DNA from: Candidatus Omnitrophota bacterium
GTDB taxonomy: Bacteria > Omnitrophota > Gorgyraeia > Gygaellales > Profunditerraquicolaceae
DNA: 9,442 nucleotides
Direction of reading: 5' to 3'
Assembly: GCA_028710845.1 (NCBI GenBank)
Contig: JAQTTI010000002.1
Coordinates: 30,119-39,560, forward strand
How positions within the stretch are numbered: position 1 is the stretch's first letter; each line of letters opens with the position of its first letter. Shown here piece by piece: positions 1 through 4,219 of this stretch. The notes beneath the pieces are model-generated. The model had not been told where the DNA came from. It worked only from the letters and a program-made list of their open reading frames with translations, and made no database searches. A program made the translations under genes and the position numbers.

Positions 1-63
1 GGAACCCAATTTGACCCCCGCATAGCTAACATCTTCTTAAAGATTATCGAAAAGGAAGTTTAA
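1..63 (+). CDS. C-terminal end of an HD-GYP-type phosphohydrolase/response regulator (5' end outside window)
   Basis: Frame +1 is open from the first base and gives 20 residues before TAA at 61-63. The peptide begins GTQFDPRIANIFLKII. This matches the end of HD-GYP domains, where a GTQFDP motif followed by an amphipathic helix closes the domain. HD-GYP proteins usually hydrolyse cyclic di-GMP or act as HD-type phosphohydrolases in signalling, often behind a receiver or sensor domain; none of that is visible here. The call rests on a short tail only, so the family is likely but the exact function is not determined. No terminator hairpin follows the stop. Confidence 0.65.
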   Translation, partial: GTQFDPRIANIFLKIIEKEV

Positions 64-95
64 TCCTTAAACCCCAATTATTTAAAACAAAATTC

Positions 96-124
96 TTGCC
101 AAAAAACACTAAAAATAGTATCAT
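96..124 (+). promoter_or_regulatory. Putative sigma70-type promoter ahead of the CAU tRNA
   Basis: TTGCCA at 96-101 and TATCAT at 119-124 are separated by 17 bases. Each hexamer matches the sigma70 consensus at five of six positions. Transcription would start near 131, giving a leader of about 70 nt before the tRNA at 202. ATAGTAT occurs at 115-121 and again at 125-131, so a slightly shifted -10 element is possible. The rest of 64-201 is A+T-rich and shows no gene. Confidence 0.5.
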
Positions 125-201
125 ATAGTATTACTTTTCAGGCATATCGGTGTTGATTTTAACGGCACAATCCATCGTTTTAGCCTTATTAGATTGGTTT
201 G

Positions 202-275
202 GGGCCCATAGCTCAGTCGGTTAGAGCAGTTGACTCATAATCAATTGGTCCGGGGTTCGAGTCCCTGTGGGCCCA
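202..275 (+). tRNA. tRNA with CAU anticodon, probably tRNA-Ile2 (lysidine type), otherwise elongator Met
   Basis: A complete 74-nt cloverleaf can be drawn. The acceptor stem GGGCCCA (202-208) pairs fully with TGGGCCC (268-274) and the discriminator is A275. The D arm starts AGCTC at 210. The anticodon stem 229-233/241-245 closes loop 234-240 with CAT at 236-238. The T arm is 251-255/263-267 with loop TTCGAGT. The 3' CCA is not encoded. C4-G69 and C5-G68 in the acceptor stem and the general sequence resemble E. coli tRNA-Ile2, where those pairs help TilS recognition. Hence the Ile2 preference, but Met cannot be excluded by eye. Its 3' part is duplicated at 428-462. Confidence 0.95.
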
Positions 276-280
276 GTTTT
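246..280 (+). repeat. 35-bp direct repeat, copy 1 (tRNA 3' part plus flank)
   Basis: This copy starts at the tRNA variable loop, includes the T arm, acceptor 3' strand and discriminator, and runs 5 bases past the tRNA (GTTTT). It is identical over all 35 bases to 428-462, with a period of 182 bp. Because this copy belongs to the intact tRNA, it would correspond to the restored att site if the repeat arose by site-specific integration. Confidence 0.93.
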
Positions 281-305
281 AAATTTAAAATGTTCATCTG
301 TTATG

Positions 306-436
306 CCCGGACCAAAAGGGGTGCGGGGAAAATTCCCCGCGTATTCGGGGTAACAGCGACGAACGGAAGTGAGGAGCGCCATAGGGGCAGAGCCCCTTTG
401 GAAGCGACTGGATTTAGCCAGGAGCGCTGGTCCGGG
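306..436. other. GC-rich structured element bounded by 9-bp inverted repeats, inside the tRNA-end duplication
   Basis: CCCGGACCA (306-314) is the exact reverse complement of TGGTCCGGG (428-436), which is part of the tRNA-derived repeat. Inside lie several hairpins. GCGGGGAA/TTCCCCGC is at 323-330/333-340. The competing CCCCG/CGGGG is at 335-339/346-350. A stem CCA-T-AGGGGC with loop AGA and GCCCCT-T-TGG lies at 379-401. AGCG-A-CTGG/CCAG-GAG-CGCT lies at 403-428. GCGAC-N12-GGAGCGC occurs twice, at 356-379 and 404-427, with a 48-bp period. No credible protein gene is present. It could be a MITE-like or REP-like element, a structured RNA read through from the tRNA, or a decayed island. Function unknown. 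Confidence 0.6.
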
Positions 437-462
437 GTTCGAGTCCCTGTGGGCCCAGTTTT
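428..462 (+). repeat. 35-bp direct repeat, copy 2 (orphan tRNA 3' end)
   Basis: Exact copy of 246-280. There is no matching GGGCCCA acceptor 5' strand between 276 and 427, so this copy cannot fold into a second tRNA and is an orphan 3' end. It occupies the place expected for the distal att site of an element integrated at the tRNA 3' end. The insert is too small to encode an integrase. Confidence 0.92.
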
Positions 463-501
463 TCGAGTTCATGGAATGGTCTTATAGACTATAGTCAATA
501 A

Positions 502-575
502 AGGGAGATTGGCTCCTCCCCTATCGGGGATAAGCCAACTCAATGGTGTAGAAAAAAGTTCGGGCGATTGGCTCA
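502..575 (+). repeat. 74-bp direct repeat, copy 1 (contains tRNA-Val 5'-end sequence)
   Basis: Matches 618-691 with a single mismatch (A506 versus C622); the period is 116 bp. It contains a hairpin TTGGCT-CCT-CCCC-TATC-GGGG-ATA-AGCCAA (509-538) and ends with GGGCGATTGGCTCA, the start of tRNA-Val. It begins with a one-base variant of the same tRNA start at 503-515. Confidence 0.93.
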
Positions 576-677
576 TCTCCATGGGAGATTTCGCAACTCA
601 GGTAAGCTTAATATTTCAGGGCGATTGGCTCCTCCCCTATCGGGGATAAGCCAACTCAATGGTGTAGAAAAAAGTTC
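503..677 (+). repeat. Three-unit tandem array of tRNA-Val 5'-end-derived units (~58 bp each) abutting tRNA-Val
   Basis: The 13-base start of tRNA-Val, GGGCGATTGGCTC, occurs at 562-574, 619-631 and 678-690 (the real gene), with a one-base variant at 503-515. Spacings are 59, 57 and 59. After each of the first three copies comes a hairpin instead of the rest of the tRNA. Units 1 and 3 have TTGGCT/AGCCAA around CCCC-TATC-GGGG. Unit 2 has GCGA/TCGC (564-567/591-594) around ATCTCC-ATG-GGAGAT (575-589). Each then continues CAACTCA and an A-rich tail to the next unit. Different bases forming a hairpin at the same place suggest that the fold matters. No protein gene is supported here. Confidence 0.85.
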
Positions 678-691
678 GGGCGATTGGCTCA
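618..691 (+). repeat. 74-bp direct repeat, copy 2 (runs into tRNA-Val)
   Basis: Second copy of 502-575, one mismatch. Its last 14 bases are the first 14 bases of the intact tRNA-Val gene. Its hairpin occupies 625-654. CCAACT at 651-656 is also complementary to AGTTGG at 691-696 in the tRNA D arm, so an alternative pairing between leader and tRNA is conceivable. Confidence 0.93.
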
Positions 692-751
692 GTTGGTTAG
701 AGCGCCACATTCACATTGTGGAAGTCAGGGGTTCGAATCCTCTATCGCCCA
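678..751 (+). tRNA. tRNA-Val (anticodon CAC)
   Basis: A full 74-nt cloverleaf. Acceptor GGGCGAT (678-684) pairs with ATCGCCC (744-750), with discriminator A751. The D arm is GGCTC...GAGC. Anticodon stem CCACA/TGTGG (705-709/717-721) encloses loop 710-716 with CAC at 712-714, reading GUG valine codons. The T arm is AGGGG/CCTCT with loop TTCGAAT. CCA is not encoded, so a CCA-adding enzyme is needed. The upstream region is the tandem array made of its own first 13 bases, so the 5' leader is unusual. Confidence 0.96.
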
Positions 752-779
752 TTTAAATAATGGGTGGATAGAATAGCGG

Positions 780-784
780 GGAGG
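780..784 (+). promoter_or_regulatory. Shine-Dalgarno site deciding the TTG start at 789
   Basis: GGAGG within a GGGGAGGGG run (778-786) lies 4 bases before TTG. An in-frame TAG at 774-776 rules out any start further upstream, and no ATG occurs in frame for almost 100 codons. Confidence 0.6.
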
Positions 785-788
785 GGAA

Positions 789-1508
789 TTGGCAATAAAT
801 AATTTAAAAGCACAATTAGATGGATTAATAAAACTGCAAAAATTAGACAGTGAAATCTACGCTCTTAATAATGAAAAAGCGATAAAGCCTTTGGAAATAA
901 AAGCGATCGAAGAGTCTTTTGAGTCAAAAAAACAAAATTTAGCTAATCTGCAGAATAAATCGCTTGAAATAGCGAAACAGCGCAAGGAAAAAGAGCTTGA
1001 GCTGGCAACTAACGCAGAAGCGGTAAAGAAATTACAGGGACAGCTATATTCTTTGAAAACTAATAAAGAATTCCAGACTATGCAGCAGCAGATCGCCGAC
1101 ACCAAAGCTGACGGCTCGGTTATCGAAGAGGCAATTCTGCTTTCATACGATGAATCAGATAAAATTAAATCACAGATCGACCAGGAAAATTTAAAACTTA
1201 AGGAAGAAGAAAAGATTTTTATTGGCCAAAAAAACAAAGTCGATGAACGGATAAAAGAAATCGACAGCCGTTTAAGCCAGCTGGATGCTTTAAGAAAGCA
1301 GACAATCCCGGGTATTGATGAAAAGCTTTTGAAGGATTACGAAAAAATTTTACATAGCCGGGCAGGTTTGGCTATAGCTGAAGTTAAAGACAATTCCTGC
1401 GGTGGCTGTCACATGCTTCTTCCTCCGCAGGTAATAAATCTGATCAAGATGTATGATAAAATAATTACCTGTGAAGTATGCAACCGTATTCTTTGTCTTC
1501 AAGAATGA
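789..1508 (+). CDS. Coiled-coil protein with C-terminal C4 zinc ribbon (CT398/DUF164-like)
   Basis: 239 residues. The TTG start is chosen because an in-frame stop lies 15 bases upstream and a GGAGG site precedes it. Residues ~5-175 are highly charged heptad-like sequence predicted to form a long antiparallel coiled coil. The C-terminus carries CGGC at 204-207 and CEVC at 228-231, a four-cysteine zinc ribbon with the typical GGCHMLLPPQ stretch between. This is the architecture of the zinc-ribbon family represented by Chlamydia CT398, whose molecular role is not firmly settled; a nucleic-acid-linked or regulatory role is usually suggested. In several bacteria the family sits next to the RNase P RNA gene, as here. 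Its TGA overlaps the ATG of the RNase HI gene (ATGA). No signal peptide or membrane segment is visible. Confidence 0.88.
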   Translation: MAINNLKAQLDGLIKLQKLDSEIYALNNEKAIKPLEIKAIEESFESKKQNLANLQNKSLEIAKQRKEKELELATNAEAVKKLQGQLYSLKTNKEFQTMQQQIADTKADGSVIEEAILLSYDESDKIKSQIDQENLKLKEEEKIFIGQKNKVDERIKEIDSRLSQLDALRKQTIPGIDEKLLKDYEKILHSRAGLAIAEVKDNSCGGCHMLLPPQVINLIKMYDKIITCEVCNRILCLQE

Positions 1509-1966
1509 ACCATTTAGAAATTTATATTGATGGGGCTTCAAAAGGTAATCCGGGCAAAAGCGGAATCGGTGTTGCAATTTATCGTAATCACCAGCTAATC
1601 AAAGAAATTTCAAACTACATAGGGTTAGCTACTAATAATGTAGCGGAATATACCGCTCTAATTTATGCCCTTGAAGAAGCATTATTATTGAAAGCTGACT
1701 CTATAAAGATTAATACGGATAGCCAGCTTTTAGCCAGGCAGCTTAATAAAATCTATAAAGTAAAGAATGCCGGGATAATAAATCTATATAACAGGGCGGT
1801 GCATCTTTTAACCGGTTTTGAAAAAATTTTGATTAACCATATTCCCCGCGAAAACAATATTTTAGCTGATAAATTAGCGACAGGAGCAGTAAAGAAGAAA
1901 GCAGGATGTGGCTGCCCGCCGAACTTATCGGCGGGAGGAAAGTCCGGGCTCCAGAGGGTAACGTAA
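1505..1966 (+). CDS. rnhA: Ribonuclease HI family protein, reading into rnpB
   Basis: 153 residues from ATG 1505, which overlaps the previous stop as ATGA. A start at 1478 would add 9 residues inside the upstream gene and is less likely because the fold begins at LEIYIDGASKGNPG. The RNase H DEDD residues are present: D9 in the IDGASKGNPG strand, E48 in NNVAEYTAL, D72 in NTDSQ and D122 in ADKLA. The enzyme should cleave the RNA strand of RNA-DNA hybrids, as at R-loops and primers; single-domain proteins of this length are common. The domain ends near residue 129. The last ~24 residues (KKKAGCGCPPNL onward) are encoded by the 5' end of RNase P RNA, are Cys/Gly/Pro-rich and match no part of the family. 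The stop at 1964-1966 lies inside rnpB. Confidence 0.9.
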   Translation: MNHLEIYIDGASKGNPGKSGIGVAIYRNHQLIKEISNYIGLATNNVAEYTALIYALEEALLLKADSIKINTDSQLLARQLNKIYKVKNAGIINLYNRAVHLLTGFEKILINHIPRENNILADKLATGAVKKKAGCGCPPNLSAGGKSGLQRVT

Positions 1967-2298
1967 CGGGTAATTCCCGTCCTGCATATTTAAATATGCA
2001 GAGGATTTCCGTTTTAAGCGGACCTGCTATAATTTCTAGCGGGAGAGCCACAGAGACGAGCCCCGCACTAAAAATTGTAAATAATTTTCAGTGTGGGGGT
2101 GAAACGAGGCAATCTCTACGTGGAGCAAGGTGGAATAGGGGATGAGCGCTGATCCGGCGCGTTTTGCTAAGTTATTTGGCAGAGTTAATCCCGGGTAAGC
2201 CGCTAAAGTCCTACCGGTGACGGTGGGATTGAGAGGAATAGTCACTAATCGATGCGAAAAATCGTATCAAGACAGAACCCGGCTTATCCTGCTTTCTT
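1895..2298 (+). ncRNA. rnpB: RNase P RNA, bacterial type A
   Basis: Catalytic RNA that removes 5' leaders from pre-tRNAs. Ends are set by P1: 1895-1907 and 2286-2298 are 13-bp perfect complements. P3 is CCCGCCGA/TCGGCGGG (1915-1922/1928-1935). It is followed at once by the conserved GAGGAAAGTCCGGGC (1935-1949). The P11/J11 motif ACAGAGA is at 2050-2056 and a P12 hairpin CCCCGCACT/AGTGTGGGG at 2061-2098. GGAGCAAGG and AATAGGGG (2122-2141) lead into P15. A P18-like hairpin is at 2251-2268, and the conserved GACAGAACCCGGCTTA at 2271-2286. A perfect palindrome TGCATATTTAAATATGCA (1983-2000) forms an apical stem in the P7-P10 area. About 404 nt, usual for the class. The 5' ~72 nt overlap the RNase HI reading frame. 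No clear separate promoter was found inside that gene. Confidence 0.96.
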
Positions 2299-2307
2299 TT
2301 TAAATTT
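2286..2307 (+). terminator. Possible terminator at the 3' end of RNase P RNA
   Basis: The P1 3' strand is followed by TTTCTTTTTAAATTTTT. The U-rich tail after a GC-containing helix resembles an intrinsic terminator, but the partner strand of P1 lies about 380 nt upstream, so this is not a classical short hairpin. Confidence 0.3.
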
Positions 2308-2361
2308 TTGGCGATTAGATATCAAATAAAAGAAATAATGCTTAATTAAGGGGGTAATAAA

Positions 2362-3117
2362 ATGTCAGGTCATTCTAAATGGAAGACAAATAAGGGTAAA
2401 AAAGGTATAGCCGATGCCAAGCGCGGGGCTACTTTCACCAAAATTATTAAAGAGCTGGTTGTAGTCGCCCGCGACGGTGGAGGCAATCCGGATTCGAACC
2501 CACGATTACGGGCGATAATGCAAAAGGCAAAGGAAGCAAATATGCCTTCAGATAATGTAAAAATGGCGATTAAGCGGGGGACTGGAGAGCTTCCCGGGGT
2601 TGTTTATGAGGCAGTAATGTATGAAGCCTATGGCCCGGGCGGAGTTGCCCTGATGGTTGATTCTCTGACTGATAATAAAAACCGCACCACAGCCGAATTA
2701 CGCAACATTATGTCAAAGAGGGGCGGAAACATGGCGGGGGCAGGCGCGGTCAGCTGGATGTTTACCCAGAAAGGCTATATTTCAATATCTAAAGATAAAA
2801 TTAAAGAAGATGAACTAATGAATATAGTTTTAGATGCCGGAGCCGAAGACATGAGGCATGAAGATAATAGCTACGAAATCTATACATCGATTGCCGATTT
2901 AGAAAAAGTTAAAGCCGCGCTTACGGAAAAAGGAATCAAATGGGATGACGCAGAATTAACTATGATTCCTTCGTCGACAATTAAAGTCGCCGGCAACGAA
3001 GCAAAGCAGGTCCTGGGTTTAATCGAAGCATTAGAAGAGCACGACGATGTCCAGCAGGTTTACGCGAATTTTGATATTCCCGATGAAATATTAAATGAGG
3101 TGTCTGGCGCAGAATGA
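2362..3117 (+). CDS. yebC: YebC/PmpR/TACO1 family protein
   Basis: 251 residues, the usual family length. The start is fixed by AAGGGGG 7 bases upstream and by the family N-terminus MSGHSKW. The body contains ADAKRG, the NPRLRAIMQKAKEANMPSDN segment and the YEAYGPGG motif (near residues 88-95). It ends in the NFDIP segment typical of this family. YebC proteins were long annotated as DNA-binding transcription regulators; TACO1 and newer bacterial work point to relief of ribosome stalling at difficult sequences such as proline runs. The segment after MSGHSKW is KTNKGKKG, whereas most relatives carry IKHKK-like residues; an oddity, probably lineage-specific. It overlaps ruvC by ATGA, the classic yebC-ruvC arrangement. 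First gene of the long operon. Confidence 0.95.
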   Translation: MSGHSKWKTNKGKKGIADAKRGATFTKIIKELVVVARDGGGNPDSNPRLRAIMQKAKEANMPSDNVKMAIKRGTGELPGVVYEAVMYEAYGPGGVALMVDSLTDNKNRTTAELRNIMSKRGGNMAGAGAVSWMFTQKGYISISKDKIKEDELMNIVLDAGAEDMRHEDNSYEIYTSIADLEKVKAALTEKGIKWDDAELTMIPSSTIKVAGNEAKQVLGLIEALEEHDDVQQVYANFDIPDEILNEVSGAE

Positions 3118-3596
3118 TTATCCTTGGCATTGATCCTGCCCTGGCTATTACAGGTTATGGAGTCATCCAAGTTAAGGGTCCAACGCGGGTATTAATTGAA
3201 GCCGGAATAATCCAGACTAAGCCAAAGGAATCTTTGCCAAAAAGATTGGCTAGTTTATATAACGGGATAACCAAGTTGATTACTGATGCTAAAGCGGATT
3301 GCCTGGTGCTTGAAAAGATATATTCACATTATAAGCATCCGGCTACTGCTTGCATATTAGGCCAGGCTAGGGGCGTGATTTGTCTGGCGGCATCGACCTG
3401 TGGCGTTCCGCTTTTTGAATATGGGGCTACCCGGATAAAAAAAGCCATAATTGGAAAAGGGCTGGCTTCTAAGATCCAGGTGCAAAGAATGGTCGCTCAC
3501 ACCCTGGCAATAAAATCGATGCCCAAGTACCTCGATGTAACGGATGCATTGGCCTTGGCTTTAGGCCACAGTTATATTAAAAATTCAAAAATATGA
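3114..3596 (+). CDS. ruvC: Crossover junction endodeoxyribonuclease RuvC
   Basis: 160 residues, normal length. RuvC is a dimeric, metal-dependent RNase H-fold nuclease that resolves Holliday junctions by paired nicks, working with RuvAB. The acidic active site is complete: D7 in LGIDPALAITGYG, E67 in LVLEKIY, and D141 and D144 in YLDVTDALALALGH. Conserved LGQARG (82-87) and FEYGATRIKKAIIG (101-114) are also present. DPA replaces the more usual DPG after D7. The start ATG overlaps the yebC stop (ATGA), with no separate strong ribosome site, suggesting translational coupling. Confidence 0.96.
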   Translation: MIILGIDPALAITGYGVIQVKGPTRVLIEAGIIQTKPKESLPKRLASLYNGITKLITDAKADCLVLEKIYSHYKHPATACILGQARGVICLAASTCGVPLFEYGATRIKKAIIGKGLASKIQVQRMVAHTLAIKSMPKYLDVTDALALALGHSYIKNSKI

Positions 3597-4219
3597 TTTC
3601 TAGGATTGCCGGGAAAATTTCGGAAAAAGGTTTAAACTATCTTGTTTTAGATCTTGGTTTATTGAGTTACGAAGTGTTGATACCGGCCTGCGTTATGCAG
3701 AATATCGATAATTCACCGCAGGCCGAAGACAAGATCTCGCTTTTAACTTACCATTATTACCAGGTGGATCAGGCAAAGAGTATCCCGGTTTTAATAGGAT
3801 TTTTAAACCAAGTAGAAAAAGATTTTTTTGAAATATTTATAACGGTATCAGGGATCGGGCCCAGAGCTGCGCTTAAGGCTTTAAATAAGCCGATCTCCCA
3901 GATAGCCAAAGCAATTGATGAAGGGGACTTATCGTTTTTAAGGTCATTACCGGGCATAGGAGAACAAAGAGCAAAAGAGATAGTAGCCAAACTGCAGAAT
4001 AAAGTGGGTAAATTCGGCTTAATCCAGGACCGTGATATCGGGAAAAAGGCAGCTTCCAAAGATATAACCGAAGAAGCCTTGGATGTATTGCTGCAGCTTC
4101 AATATAAAAAACCCGAAGCTTTAAGCATGATTAAAAAGGCCCTGGAAACAAACGCACAGGTAAATACGACGGAAGAATTATTAAATTTGGTATATAAACA
4201 AAAACTGGTGAAAAAATAA
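3593..4219 (+). CDS. ruvA: Holliday junction branch migration complex subunit RuvA
   Basis: 208 residues. RuvA binds Holliday junctions as a tetramer and loads the RuvB motor. The N-terminal OB-fold (~1-62) starts MISRIAGKISEKG. Two helix-hairpin-helix motifs follow: VSGIGPRAALKAL (85-97) and LPGIGEQRAKEIVAKL (119-134). A linker and the small C-terminal domain that contacts RuvB (~157-203) come last. It overlaps the ruvC stop by ATGA. The next gene is scpB rather than ruvB, so the motor subunit must be encoded elsewhere. Confidence 0.95.
   Translation: MISRIAGKISEKGLNYLVLDLGLLSYEVLIPACVMQNIDNSPQAEDKISLLTYHYYQVDQAKSIPVLIGFLNQVEKDFFEIFITVSGIGPRAALKALNKPISQIAKAIDEGDLSFLRSLPGIGEQRAKEIVAKLQNKVGKFGLIQDRDIGKKAASKDITEEALDVLLQLQYKKPEALSMIKKALETNAQVNTTEELLNLVYKQKLVKK

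Noticed and set aside
230..487. 85-codon + strand frame and an opposite-strand 83-codon frame across the first tRNA and its duplicate
   Set aside because: Both translate straight through the tRNA and the orphan tRNA end. Similar peptide pieces arise only because the tRNA sequence is repeated, and no ribosome site or protein family fits.
468..495. Promoter for tRNA-Val (TTCATG-16-TATAGT, overlapping palindrome GACTATAGTC)
   Set aside because: The -35 element matches only half of the consensus. It might work, but the evidence is too weak for a feature.
503..690. CRISPR-like array of regularly spaced repeats
   Set aside because: The repeated 13-mer is tRNA-Val sequence, two of the three spacers are almost identical to each other, and no cas gene is present.
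568..756. 62-codon + strand frame ending in tRNA-Val
   Set aside because: It reads through the tandem array and the entire tRNA-Val gene. Its tail, RGSNPLSPI, is the well-known false peptide produced by translating tRNA genes.
857..1237. 126-codon opposite-strand frame inside the zinc-ribbon gene
   Set aside because: Complement of a coiled-coil coding sequence; serine/phenylalanine-rich with no family resemblance or ribosome site.
1478..1504. Earlier ATG for RNase HI adding nine residues
   Set aside because: The extension would lie entirely within the upstream gene, and the RNase H fold begins just after the ATG at 1505, which forms the ATGA overlap seen throughout this window.
1906..2245. 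Open frames on both strands within 1833-2245
   Set aside because: They lie in the RNase P RNA gene, whose conserved helices explain the sequence fully.
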